From NCBI GenBank assembly GCA_024642115.1, contig JAHEBU010000005.1, positions 124,001 through 188,000 on the forward strand: a stretch of DNA of 64,000 bases, in the 5' to 3' direction. The position numbers and the translations under genes are program-made. The DNA is from Marivivens sp. GTDB lineage: Bacteria > Pseudomonadota > Alphaproteobacteria > Rhodobacterales > Rhodobacteraceae. The notes below the pieces were generated by a model. It saw nothing but the letters and a program-made list of their open reading frames with translations, ran no database searches and was not told the origin of the DNA. This document shows positions 8,123 through 17,390 of the stretch, piece by piece. Within the stretch, counting starts at the first letter, position 1. Every line of letters begins with the position of its first letter.

Positions 8123-9630
8123 TTGTCGGCGGACAAAGAACCCGATCCGTCCACTGGATCGAAGCCTTTGGGTTCTCCGCCGTCCTGCATCTGGGGGCGG
8201 CGACGCTGATGTTCGGTCTGGTCGGCCCCATCGACTTTTCCCTGCCCGATATTCATACGGGTCCAGAACTGGTCGTGACCAACCTGACACTGGATCAGGC
8301 CACATTGGCTGCGGTCCAGGCCGCGCCCGATCAGGCGACGGCAGATCAGCCTCTGCCTGACGCGGTTGATCCCACGGCGGCAGATACCGTGGACCCGAAT
8401 GCACCCGACACGGTCGATCCGGCCACGGCGGATACGCTGGATCCCGCAACGACGGACACTGCCGACCCGAACGCGGCAGACACCATCGATGTGGCCTCGG
8501 CCGACACGGTCGATCCGGTTCAGCCAGACGCGGCCCCTGAACCTGTGACGCCGGACCCCGTGGCCCCTGAACCGGTCACGCCCGAACCAGTGGCCCCTGA
8601 ACCGGTCACGCCTGACCCCGTCGCGCCCGAACCTGTGACTCCTGAACCTGTAGCGCCCGAACCTGTGACACCCGACCCGGTTGTTCCTGAGCCTGTAACA
8701 CCCGATCCTGTCCTGCCGGAGCCGACGACGCCAACCAACGTGACGCCCGACCCGACACCCCTGTCGCCGATCATCCCGGATACCAACGTGGCCACGATCA
8801 GCCCGATCCAGCCTCAGGGGACAGCAGGCGTCGCGCGGGTCGCCCCGTTGTCGGCGGCGACCGTTGACCGGCTAACCGCCAACACCGCGCCACCCAGCAT
8901 CGGGCCGACCGAACCGGGGACGACTGCCGCCCCCGAACGGCTTGCCCCACGGCAACTGGCCAGTGCCGCCGCTCCGCCCCGGGCAGCAGCCCCGGCGCCG
9001 CCCTCAACCCCGGAATCGCGGGCGGTCGCCGAACTGATCCAGCGGATTCGCGGGCGGCTGAACGACCCCTGCCTGGTCGCTATTCCGCGGATCGGGGCGG
9101 ATGGCGCGCCAGAGATGGCGATCCTCGCCGTGTCAGACTCGGATATTCAGGCGTTTTCCAGTGACGTGCTGGTCAATGTCCAGCCGCCCCCGGCACAGCG
9201 GGCCGTTCTGGTCGATCCCCGGCAATGCGCGGCGCTGACCTTTGTGCGGGAAAACGCGGCCTATCCGGCCTTCCGGTTGTCCGCCCAGCTTCAGTCAACG
9301 GTGATTGCCAGTGGTGACCACCTGATCGGGCAGATCGGCGGCAGCGGCGGGCGGTATGTCTCGCTTCTGCTGATTGATGACAATGGAGTGGTCCAGGACA
9401 TCGGAACCTATCTGCGCTTTGCCGGGGGGCAGGCGCAATTCGACGTCCCCATGCGGCGGTCCAGCAATTCGCGCGACACCAGCCAGCTTTTGCTGGCGGT
9501 GGCGACTGACGCACGGCCCCGCGCCGTGGACGAAGCCAACGGTCAACTGGCCGAGGACTTCTTTGCGAGCCTGCGAAAGGAACTGGACCGCAGTTCGGCC
9601 TTGGTTCTGATCCCGTTTGATGTGCGCTAG
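8119..9630 (+). CDS. TonB-like periplasm-spanning protein with C-terminal domain shared with PpkA
   Basis: This 503-residue protein is built like TonB/TolA. It has a short cytoplasmic start, one membrane helix (about residues 14-36), a long extended linker and a C-terminal globular domain. The linker has about six 8-residue DTVDPATA-type repeats (89-136), then six 10-residue EPVTPDPVAP repeats (141-200), which should be stiff enough to cross the periplasm. The C-terminal region (about 298-503) does not look like TonB_C. It aligns by eye with the C-terminal region of the adjacent PpkA kinase: VDPRQCAALTFVR against IGPDQCAVLDLAR, and LLLAVATDARP against MIIAVATDKPL. Both contain two matching cysteines. 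I infer that it is the energised partner of the upstream ExbB/ExbD proteins; what it contacts is unknown. It converges with ppkA, leaving a nine-base gap. Confidence 0.75.
   Translation: MIVGGQRTRSVHWIEAFGFSAVLHLGAATLMFGLVGPIDFSLPDIHTGPELVVTNLTLDQATLAAVQAAPDQATADQPLPDAVDPTAADTVDPNAPDTVDPATADTLDPATTDTADPNAADTIDVASADTVDPVQPDAAPEPVTPDPVAPEPVTPEPVAPEPVTPDPVAPEPVTPEPVAPEPVTPDPVVPEPVTPDPVLPEPTTPTNVTPDPTPLSPIIPDTNVATISPIQPQGTAGVARVAPLSAATVDRLTANTAPPSIGPTEPGTTAAPERLAPRQLASAAAPPRAAAPAPPSTPESRAVAELIQRIRGRLNDPCLVAIPRIGADGAPEMAILAVSDSDIQAFSSDVLVNVQPPPAQRAVLVDPRQCAALTFVRENAAYPAFRLSAQLQSTVIASGDHLIGQIGGSGGRYVSLLLIDDNGVVQDIGTYLRFAGGQAQFDVPMRRSSNSRDTSQLLLAVATDARPRAVDEANGQLAEDFFASLRKELDRSSALVLIPFDVR
8383..8718 (+). 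repeat. In-frame tandem repeats of the TonB-like linker
   Basis: Two successive coding tandem repeats. About six 24-base units encode D-T-(V/L/A/I)-D-P-x-x-x (8383-8526). Six 30-base units encode E-P-V-T-P-(D/E)-P-V-(A/V/L)-P (8539-8718). Synonymous differences between units keep the DNA repeats imperfect while the protein repeat is nearly exact, which suggests selection on the peptide. Confidence 0.85.
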
Positions 9631-9639
9631 ACCCCGGCG

Positions 9640-12246
9640 CTAGGGCGTCAGGTCAAAGAACGACACACCCATGCCCGCTGCACCCGGACGCCCGGAAATC
9701 TCGGCCTGAACCAGCGGCAGCAAAGAGGCCGCACTGGCACCCGGCGCGGCCGCAGCGGCCGCGATCAACGGTTTGTCCGTCGCCACCGCGATGATCATCT
9801 GCGGGGTCGGATCGGCGCTCCCTCCTTCGGCGTTTAGACCAAAGCTGAATGTCGCACTCCCGTCAGCCTGATCGGTCAGCCGATCGGTCAGGTTGTAAAC
9901 GCCCCCCGCCGTGGTCACGAGGGCAAGCCAGATTGGCCGCCCGCGACGATCCGCCAGACGGCCCACGATGGACCCACCCGACGACATCTGATCGCTGTCC
10001 AGCGTGATGACGGGTGGCACGCCCGTCCCCGCCTGCAAAGTCCGGGCAAGGTCGAGAACGGCGCACTGATCGGGGCCAATGGTCCGGTCCAGAACGCTGG
10101 GCTTGGTCCCGAACTTGGCCTCATAGGCGTCCGGCAAGGCGGCAAAGGCCCCGGCGGTCTGGGCATAGCCTTCGATCATGCCGGTGTTGGGGCCGCTGGG
10201 AATACGGGTGGCAAAACTGCAAGCGCCCGCGTCATACGCGGCCAGGAATCCTTCGCGCGTCTGGTTGGCGGCAACTTGGGCTGCCGGTGTTTCAGCCGGG
10301 GCCTGTGCGTTCGGATCAACGGCGGGCAAATCGGTCCCGGCGTCCGCATTGATCAGGCCGACCTGTGCGAGAAGGGGGCGCAACAGACCCTGACGGTCGG
10401 CAACAAAGGCCCCTCCGCCGATCAGCACGCCAAGGATGACAATGGCACGAACCACCGATCCCGCGCTGGAACTTTCGCGGTCCCGGCGGCGGCGGGGCGA
10501 CATCGTGCCGTCCGACGTGGGCGCAAAAGTACCGCCCGGCGGCATCGACTGACCCATCGGGGCATTGGTTTGCTGTGGACCGCCAAACGGACTGGCCGAA
10601 TGGTCGGTCACCGCACCGCCAGGAACCATACTGACCCCTGACATCGTGGTCGGCGGCTGGCGCAGACCCGAGGCGGGGGGGGCCGACACATTGATCCGCT
10701 TGGGGCCAAGCGTCTTCGGCGCCTTGGTGGACGTGGGCGGCACGGTGCCGTGATCGGCCATCGGACGCGGTCCGCCATATTTTTCCGGCAGGTCCTCGGG
10801 GTGGTCGATCAGGCGGATCACGTCCGACATGCGGGCCGGACGATGCGCCGGGTCTGGCTCCAGCATATGCGCCAGCAACGGGCGCAGGGCCGGATAAATG
10901 TCGGACAGATCCGGGATTTCGCGGCGGGCGTTCACAGCCTCGACGATCGACGACCCCATGTCGATCGGCTCGCCCAGGCAGGCGGCGGCAATCAGCAAGG
11001 CCAGCCCGTAGATGTCCGTCCGAGGACCAATTTCGCCGCCAAAGTGGCCCAACTGTTCGGGGCTGATATACTTGAATTTACCCGCCAGTTGTCCGAACAG
11101 CGAATGTTCGGACATGGTTGTGGACTTGGCGATGCCAAAGTCGATCAGCACGGGGGTTTCCACCCGGCCATCGCGCAGCATGACGTTGTCGGGGGACAGG
11201 TCGCGGTGGACGACCTCCATCTTGTGGGCGCGGCCCAGCCCGTCGGCCAGACGGCGCAGCAGCGACAGCGCCTCGGTCTCGGTCAGGGGACGGACCTTTT
11301 TCACGTAATCCGACAGCGGAATGCCGTCGATGAACTCCATGATCAGGCAGAACCGGTCCAGATCGGCATCGTGGACAAAGTTGTAGTAGCGGACGATCAC
11401 CTGGTCGGAGAGCTGGCACAGAACCCGCGCTTCGCGCTTGAACAGGGCGGCGATCTTTTCGTCGTGGGCCAGCGATTGCAGGACGATCTTGATGGCGACG
11501 GCATCGCCCGTATGGGTATTTTCGCCCCGGAACACCTCGCCCATGCCGCCTGCGTTCAGCAGTTGCTTGATCTCATAGTTGTTGTTGATGATCGTCCCGA
11601 TCGGCACCGGCTGGTTGCCCCGTGCCACGGCTGGGGTCGAGGTGACGGGCGGCGGCGCGGGGTTCGGCGGGTCCGACGCAGGCGGAGCAGAGGGTTCGGG
11701 CTCCATTTCCTCCATGTCAGAGGCTTCGATCTGTTCAGCCTCAGCCGGTATACTGTCCGGTGCGGTGGCCGCAGTCTCTTCAGGTGGGGCCGTCAGATCA
11801 GAGGCAGCAGGTTCAGACGCCAGCGGGGCGTCGGGAACGGGCACTTCCGCGTCCGAATGGTCGGTGACTGGCTCTGGCTCGGCCTCTGCGGCGACCGCGG
11901 CCACAGGGCCAGCGTTTTCTACAGCCGCGATTTCCGTGTCCGGTTCTGTCTCAATCGGCGGACTCTCGATCGGCCGAATGATGGTCTCGTCATACTCCGG
12001 CTCGCCCGCGACGGCCCCGGGCGAAAAGTCCGCATCATCGGGCTTGTCGTCAGGTTCGGGAATGGAAATCGGGCGAATGATCGTCGCGTCTGATTTGGCT
12101 TCTTCCGCCGATGGCTTGTTGGACTGGGCCACCGGAGGGGGCGTGACGACCTGTGTCCGGTCCGCGCCCTCATCCTCCGGCCAGCCGGGAACGTCTGCCG
12201 ATGGCGGCAGCGTGCTGTTGGGATTGTTGCTGTCGGGTCCGGTCAT
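9640..12246 (-). CDS. ppkA: T6SS serine/threonine protein kinase PpkA
   Basis: The protein has 868 residues. The acidic, Pro-rich N terminus (1-215) contains three Asp-x-Thr motifs (DRTQVV T31, DATIIRP T55, DETIIRP T88). A Hanks-type kinase domain (about 222-480) has the glycine loop NAGGMGEVFRG, VAIK, HRDLSPDN (Asp349), DFGIAK and KYISPEQ, so it should be active. A membrane helix (about 597-616) leads to a periplasmic domain (about 665-868) that resembles the C terminus of the TonB-like protein encoded next door. PpkA is known to phosphorylate T6SS components in the threonine phosphorylation pathway. It lies eight bases downstream of pppA at the end of the tss operon. The periplasmic domain may be its sensor, which is inference. 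Confidence 0.92.
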   Translation of the reverse strand: MTGPDSNNPNSTLPPSADVPGWPEDEGADRTQVVTPPPVAQSNKPSAEEAKSDATIIRPISIPEPDDKPDDADFSPGAVAGEPEYDETIIRPIESPPIETEPDTEIAAVENAGPVAAVAAEAEPEPVTDHSDAEVPVPDAPLASEPAASDLTAPPEETAATAPDSIPAEAEQIEASDMEEMEPEPSAPPASDPPNPAPPPVTSTPAVARGNQPVPIGTIINNNYEIKQLLNAGGMGEVFRGENTHTGDAVAIKIVLQSLAHDEKIAALFKREARVLCQLSDQVIVRYYNFVHDADLDRFCLIMEFIDGIPLSDYVKKVRPLTETEALSLLRRLADGLGRAHKMEVVHRDLSPDNVMLRDGRVETPVLIDFGIAKSTTMSEHSLFGQLAGKFKYISPEQLGHFGGEIGPRTDIYGLALLIAAACLGEPIDMGSSIVEAVNARREIPDLSDIYPALRPLLAHMLEPDPAHRPARMSDVIRLIDHPEDLPEKYGGPRPMADHGTVPPTSTKAPKTLGPKRINVSAPPASGLRQPPTTMSGVSMVPGGAVTDHSASPFGGPQQTNAPMGQSMPPGGTFAPTSDGTMSPRRRRDRESSSAGSVVRAIVILGVLIGGGAFVADRQGLLRPLLAQVGLINADAGTDLPAVDPNAQAPAETPAAQVAANQTREGFLAAYDAGACSFATRIPSGPNTGMIEGYAQTAGAFAALPDAYEAKFGTKPSVLDRTIGPDQCAVLDLARTLQAGTGVPPVITLDSDQMSSGGSIVGRLADRRGRPIWLALVTTAGGVYNLTDRLTDQADGSATFSFGLNAEGGSADPTPQMIIAVATDKPLIAAAAAAPGASAASLLPLVQAEISGRPGAAGMGVSFFDLTP

Positions 12247-12254
12247 AGTCTCTA

Positions 12255-13034
12255 TCAGTCCTCGTCGAACACGATCTGGGTCGGATCAGGGGCATGGCAG
12301 CGGACGACGACCGCTGTCACGTTGTCCCGCGCTCCACGCTCCAGCGTTTGGGCAATCAGGGCGTCGCATGCCTCTTGGGCCGAGGCGGCAGACGACAGGA
12401 TGCGTGCCAGATCATCGTCCGAATTATGTTCCGTCAGGCCGTCCGAGCACAACAGGAACATATCACCTTCCTGCAATCCATCGCTCACAACATCGCAATT
12501 GGGTTCGGCCGACACGCCGATGGCGCGGGTGATCACGTTCTTGCGGGGCCAATGTTCGGCCTCTTCGGCGGTGATAAGGCCCGCCTCAAACAATTCGCGG
12601 ACTTCGGTGTGGTCGCGGGTCTGCTGTTCCAGAATTCCGTCGCGCATCCGGTAGATGCGACTGTCGCCAGACCAGATGCAGGCATACATGTCCTCGTAAA
12701 TCAGCAGGCCGACCAGCGTGGCGCCCACGGTGCTGCCGCCCAGGCTGACGGAATGCTCCTGAATTCGGGCATGGGCGCGATTGAGGCGTTCCATGAACCG
12801 CGCCTGAAGGTCCCCGGCCGAAATCGGCATACCGACCGAGTCCATCTCGGCGGTGATGGTCTGGCTGGCAAAGTCGCCCGCGTCATGGCCGCCCATCCCG
12901 TCCGCCACGACCCAGACGCCCGATTCCGGGCGGGTCATGAAACTGTCCTCGTTATGATCGCGGACGCGGCCGGTATTGGTCATACCACCCGTTTCAAACG
13001 CAAAGAACATCGTATGCTGCAAAACCGGCATCAT
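12255..13034 (-). CDS. pppA: PP2C-type protein phosphatase PppA
   Basis: I start it at the ATG whose bases overlap the tagF stop (ATGA at 13031-13034), giving 259 residues, rather than at the longer in-frame start inside tagF. The PP2C metal-site motifs are all present: VRDHNEDS, VVADGMGGHDAG, WSGDSRIYR, CSDGLTEH and ARDNVTAVVV. The enzyme removes phosphate from Ser/Thr and is the known antagonist of PpkA in T6SS control. Being encoded directly upstream of ppkA, with translational coupling to tagF, fits that role. Cytoplasmic: no membrane segment is seen. Confidence 0.92.
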   Translation of the reverse strand: MMPVLQHTMFFAFETGGMTNTGRVRDHNEDSFMTRPESGVWVVADGMGGHDAGDFASQTITAEMDSVGMPISAGDLQARFMERLNRAHARIQEHSVSLGGSTVGATLVGLLIYEDMYACIWSGDSRIYRMRDGILEQQTRDHTEVRELFEAGLITAEEAEHWPRKNVITRAIGVSAEPNCDVVSDGLQEGDMFLLCSDGLTEHNSDDDLARILSSAASAQEACDALIAQTLERGARDNVTAVVVRCHAPDPTQIVFDED

Positions 13035-13789
13035 GTCTGTGGTCCCTCCACGGGCGTCTCCGCCCCCGCCTCGGTATGTTGCGACTCTGTCAGCGAGATT
13101 TCTGTGGTAACCGACGCGGGCTCCTCCGCCGTGGCCAGTTGATCCTGCGTCAGCCCTGACCAAAGCCAGGCGATTTCCTGAACCGTCGGCAGACGGTCAG
13201 CCACATGCAGGCCCGATTGCCCCCCCGGCGCACCCCGGACCCAGACATACGACCGGCCACCGGCAAGGCCGACATGATCCGCGGCGGCCACATCCGACCA
13301 GAGCGCGGCGACATCGGCGCCAGGTCGGGTGGCCCAGAACGACCGCTGTGGCAACACCTCGGGCTCTGGATGCCCCAAAACATCGACCAATGCGGCAACC
13401 AGCCCTTCGGCGGCTGTTCCGGCGGGACGCTGATAGGCTGCGACTGCGTCCTCGACGGCCTCGTACAGACGCTGATCGGTATCCAGAACGGGGGGCAGAA
13501 CGGCCACGGCCTCGGTCCCGGCAATCAGGGGATATCGGCGACCCACCTTGTCACGGGACGGGATCAGGCAACCAGTGAACGTGCCCGCCTTGGTCAGGTC
13601 GGGACCAAACCACAGGCGCAGCGGCGGGGCGGCATCATACAATACCTCCCAGTCGGCGGCCCACATCGTGCGCAAAGCCGGCAGAAACGACCCTACCCAT
13701 CCTTCGATCCGGGCGCGCATCGGGTCGCTCAGTCCACCGGCCACAAAGTCCCCAAAACCGGGATGCTTGCCGTAGATGCCGATCCCCAT
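13031..13789 (-). CDS. tagF: T6SS-associated protein TagF (ImpM family)
   Basis: The 252-residue protein opens with GIYGKHPGFGDFV, the signature of the TagF/ImpM family, and continues with the typical WFGPDL, GRRYPL and WATRPG segments. TagF is known as a negative post-translational regulator of T6SS in other bacteria. Its position between tssM and pppA-ppkA supports a regulatory role. A Glu/Thr-rich tail after about residue 220 appears to be an extension without a domain. It begins ten bases after tssM. Confidence 0.9.
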   Translation of the reverse strand: MGIGIYGKHPGFGDFVAGGLSDPMRARIEGWVGSFLPALRTMWAADWEVLYDAAPPLRLWFGPDLTKAGTFTGCLIPSRDKVGRRYPLIAGTEAVAVLPPVLDTDQRLYEAVEDAVAAYQRPAGTAAEGLVAALVDVLGHPEPEVLPQRSFWATRPGADVAALWSDVAAADHVGLAGGRSYVWVRGAPGGQSGLHVADRLPTVQEIAWLWSGLTQDQLATAEEPASVTTEISLTESQHTEAGAETPVEGPQT

Positions 13790-13799
13790 CCCCTGCCTC

Positions 13800-16700
13800 T
13801 CAATCCAGACTTTGCGGGCAGCTGAACTCGGTCAGCTCCGGCATGGTGAAAGGATTGGAAACCGCGTTGAAACTGAACTCGTACGTAATCGACCGGCCAC
13901 CGACCTGGAACGTCGCGGTGACGACGTTCCCCCGGGTCTGCGTTGATGCGGCCTGTTTGAGAAAGCTGATGAACGTCCACTGACCACCACGCAGTTGCAG
14001 GCTCGATTCGCGGTCAAGCGACGGGAACAACTGCAACGTGGTAGAGGCACCTGCACCGGGCCACGAAATCGTCTTGGGCGGATCGCCGGGGGCGGTTATC
14101 GTGTTGGTCCCGTTGATCTCCAGCTGGGCCTGCTCGATCGACGAATGGGACGCCGTGTGGGCAATCGTGATCTGCACCTCGGGGGCCGTCCCGCCCGAAC
14201 CAAAGAACGCCCGGCGGATCTTTTCGGCCCGGTCGAACTGGCGAATGGCGTTGGGGGACAGTTTGTCGGCAAGCGGGCTGTTGGGGTCCACAGCCAGCCC
14301 ATCCTCGGTGCGGATCACATGCTGGGCCAGATAGGTGTTATAGAATTTGTCCATGTCCCCGCCGGGACCAAAGAATTTGCCAAATTCGCCTGTCGGCACC
14401 TGCCGCGACGAATTGGCAAAGGGAAAGAACGACGTGATCGTGTCCCGGCAGACGAACGTGATGTCATTGGTCAGGGCGCGGTTCATGTCGGCCAGAGTGG
14501 CGTCGTTCGCCTCGGACTGGAAATCCTTTTCGGCGTCGTTGACAAAGCCCGCGATGACGGTGGGCATCCGGCTGGTGTTGCGCGTCAGGTTCGACAAAAG
14601 CTGCGGGGCCATCAGCTGCGACTGGGCCTGGTTGTTGACGGCCAGAAGCAGGTTCGAACGGATCGCCTCAAGGTCAGCCATGACCACGTCGATCGGGCGC
14701 TGGCCCTCTGCCCCCTGCATCATCGCGTGCCAGTCGTCGAACTGACGTTCGATCCGCTCGATCGGCTGGGTCAGACTGTCGCCGCTGCCGTTCACGCGCT
14801 CCTGGCTCTTGGTGTTGTTGAGCAGCGCATCGACCAGAATCCGCTGCACGCCGGTTGACCGGCTGCGGAACCGCGAGATGATCGAGTTGCCCACATCCGT
14901 GCTGACCCCGCTGGCCAACGCTGCGGGATCGACACCCTTGAGCTCTTCCAATTCGCGGGTCAGGTGGGTTTCGCCATCGACCAGTTTGACCAGCCGCACG
15001 ATAGGCGATGAAAACTGCGCCGACGCGGCGGCAAGAACGTCATACCGGGGCTTGTCGGCTGCCATGTTGGCCAGCTTGATCCGGGCGAACATCGCATCCC
15101 AGGCCGCCTTGAATTCGGTGCCGTACCGCGATTGCAGGGACTGCTCCAGTCCGTTCAACTGGTTGTCGAAATCGACCGCGTTGGCCTGATCGCCCAGGAC
15201 CCATTTGTCGTCCTCAAGGCCCTGTTTGACCTCGCTCAACTGGCCAAAGAAAAAGCCCCAGTAGCCTTCGTATGTGAACAGGCCCGGGATCGACACGTCC
15301 GACATTTCAGTGCCATCGGTCGTGACAAAGACGATACTGGCGTCCTGGCCCACCTGATCAATCAGGTTCATCGGCGGCAGATTGGCAGCCGTGGCGCGGT
15401 CCTGGATGATCGACCAGGCCTGATCGGCGACCGACATCTTGACGATGGCGGACCGGGCCAGACTGATGGTTTCCTCGTCGATCGGGATCTTGACTTCGCG
15501 TGTTTTGGCCAAGGTGAGCATGGCATCCAGGTGGCGGGTCAATTGTTCGCGAACATCGACCCCGTCGATCCCGGTGAACAGCCCGCGCCATTCTTGATCG
15601 AAATAGGCCTTGATGGCGTCGTCGTCCTTGCGGTCGCCCTGACCACCCAGCAGCATATAGACCTTGAGCGCACGGTAAACTTCGCTTGGTTCTCCGGCGG
15701 CGCGGATTTCGGGCATCTTGTTTTCGATGTCCAGGATCAGGCGCGGGCGCAGCATCTGTTCCAGCGCGTCGGAATAGGATTGGGTCGTGGCGCTCGCCAG
15801 GCGGGCGCGCTGGCTCAGGCCAAAGCCTTCCCACCAGGTCTGTTCGGGGGTGGTGCCATATCCGGCAGGCATCAGGCGCAGTTGTTCCAGATAGGGCAGG
15901 ATCGCCCGCAGGTCGCTGTCGTCGATTTCGGTCCGGTTGATTTCCTGCTGGGCGGCCCGCTGATAGTTGGTGGCCTCGGTCTGGGCGGTCTGCACCAGAT
16001 CGCGGTTGAACCAGTAGCTCACGCCAAAGGCGGCCAAGGCGCCCGCCGTAACGATCCCGATGGCCGACAGGGTCAGGGCGCGCAGCAACGCCGCCCGGCG
16101 GACGGCGCGCATGTCATGGCTGACCCAGTCACGCTCTTCGAAAATGACACGGCGCAGCAGGTCGTGAACAAAGAACGATTTTCCCTGACCGGACATGAAC
16201 GCGGGGGCAAAGCCGCCTGCCGCGCCGGTTCCCTGTGCCATCGCACCCAGAACCTGATCGAACGGGGTGCCTTCCTGCGTGCCCGATGTGAAATAGAACC
16301 CGCGCAGGATTGCATTGGTGGCATAGCGGGTCGGCTCGAACACGCGGCGCAGGAATTCGGCCACATTGTCGCGCATCAGGGCCATCTGGCCGGGCAGGCC
16401 GAAAATGGCGATACGGCTGACGCCATCGGGCTCTTCGGACAGGCGGTCCATCACCTCGTCCGACAGGCGGCTGATCAGCTTGTCGAATTCTGTGCCGACC
16501 TGTTCGAATGTCTGGGCCTTGCGGTCCTTGGTCTGGAACGTGACACCCCAGACCGATTTGCGGCGGTTGAGGTTGAAAGATGCGAAGTATTCGCGGAATC
16601 CGGCAATCAGGTCAGCTTTGGTGAACATCACATAGACCGGAAAGTCGATTTTCAGAGTCTCGTGAATCTCGGCCAGACGCGCGCGGACGGTGGCGGCATG

Positions 16701-17390
16701 GGCAGCCAGTTCCTCGGGGGTGGACCGCATCATATCCTCGGCGGAAAACGCGAGAAGGACACCGTTGATCGGCTGATTGGGGCGGGATTTCTTGAGCAGG
16801 TCCAGAAACGACTGCCAACTGGTCTTGTCCGCGCTCGCGTCGCTGTCCTGCGTCGTATAGCGGCCTGCCGTATCGATCAGGATCGCCTCTTCGGAAAACC
16901 ACCAGTCGCAATACCGGGTCCCGCCAAAGCCTTCGACGCCACCCTGATCCCCGCCCACCGGAAACTCGATCCCGGAATTCTTGAGCGCGGTCGTCTTGCC
17001 CGCCCCGGGCGGGCCGATGATGATGTACCACGGCAGGTCATACAGATACGTCGCCCCACCCGATTTCTTGAGAGTGGTCAGCGCACCCTGCATCCGTTCG
17101 GCCAGAACCTTGCCGTCGCCCTCGGGCTCGACCGGGATCAGGGCATCCTCAAGCGCGCGGGATTGCTTGGCGCGCCGACGCCAGCGCAGCAGCATCACAA
17201 GCAGGATGATGCCGACCAGGACGCCGATCACGGTCGCCCGCAGCCAGACGGTCGCCAGAATATCCAGACCGATCATCGGGAATCCGAGCCAGATCGCCGC
17301 GATCAGGGACACGAATCCGATCACAAAGGCCGGGATTCGCATCCAGGCACGCCATTTCAGCAACTTTCTCAGCGGACGAAAGATGTTCAA
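13800..17390 (-). CDS. tssM: T6SS membrane-complex protein TssM (IcmF)
   Basis: The 1196-residue protein is the usual size for TssM. Two N-terminal membrane helices (within about residues 17-66) are followed by a cytoplasmic P-loop NTPase domain with GPPGAGKTTAL (about 128-138) and DTAGRY. A third helix lies near 437-462 (TLSAIGIVTAGALAAFG), and then a large periplasmic IcmF-related part extends to a beta-rich C terminus. TssM with TssL and TssJ forms the trans-envelope channel. The start overlaps the tssL stop by four bases. No tssJ lipoprotein gene is adjacent in this window, which is unusual for a standard cluster. Confidence 0.95.
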   Translation of the reverse strand: MNIFRPLRKLLKWRAWMRIPAFVIGFVSLIAAIWLGFPMIGLDILATVWLRATVIGVLVGIILLVMLLRWRRRAKQSRALEDALIPVEPEGDGKVLAERMQGALTTLKKSGGATYLYDLPWYIIIGPPGAGKTTALKNSGIEFPVGGDQGGVEGFGGTRYCDWWFSEEAILIDTAGRYTTQDSDASADKTSWQSFLDLLKKSRPNQPINGVLLAFSAEDMMRSTPEELAAHAATVRARLAEIHETLKIDFPVYVMFTKADLIAGFREYFASFNLNRRKSVWGVTFQTKDRKAQTFEQVGTEFDKLISRLSDEVMDRLSEEPDGVSRIAIFGLPGQMALMRDNVAEFLRRVFEPTRYATNAILRGFYFTSGTQEGTPFDQVLGAMAQGTGAAGGFAPAFMSGQGKSFFVHDLLRRVIFEERDWVSHDMRAVRRAALLRALTLSAIGIVTAGALAAFGVSYWFNRDLVQTAQTEATNYQRAAQQEINRTEIDDSDLRAILPYLEQLRLMPAGYGTTPEQTWWEGFGLSQRARLASATTQSYSDALEQMLRPRLILDIENKMPEIRAAGEPSEVYRALKVYMLLGGQGDRKDDDAIKAYFDQEWRGLFTGIDGVDVREQLTRHLDAMLTLAKTREVKIPIDEETISLARSAIVKMSVADQAWSIIQDRATAANLPPMNLIDQVGQDASIVFVTTDGTEMSDVSIPGLFTYEGYWGFFFGQLSEVKQGLEDDKWVLGDQANAVDFDNQLNGLEQSLQSRYGTEFKAAWDAMFARIKLANMAADKPRYDVLAAASAQFSSPIVRLVKLVDGETHLTRELEELKGVDPAALASGVSTDVGNSIISRFRSRSTGVQRILVDALLNNTKSQERVNGSGDSLTQPIERIERQFDDWHAMMQGAEGQRPIDVVMADLEAIRSNLLLAVNNQAQSQLMAPQLLSNLTRNTSRMPTVIAGFVNDAEKDFQSEANDATLADMNRALTNDITFVCRDTITSFFPFANSSRQVPTGEFGKFFGPGGDMDKFYNTYLAQHVIRTEDGLAVDPNSPLADKLSPNAIRQFDRAEKIRRAFFGSGGTAPEVQITIAHTASHSSIEQAQLEINGTNTITAPGDPPKTISWPGAGASTTLQLFPSLDRESSLQLRGGQWTFISFLKQAASTQTRGNVVTATFQVGGRSITYEFSFNAVSNPFTMPELTEFSCPQSLD

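Noticed and set aside
8539-8718. The Pro/Val repeat tract considered as a non-coding minisatellite
   Set aside because: Units are in frame, differ at synonymous sites and encode a TonB-like linker.
13035-13163. A longer start for pppA
   Set aside because: It runs inside tagF and adds a Gly-rich stretch not seen in PP2C enzymes. The ATGA overlap start fits operon style and the family start.
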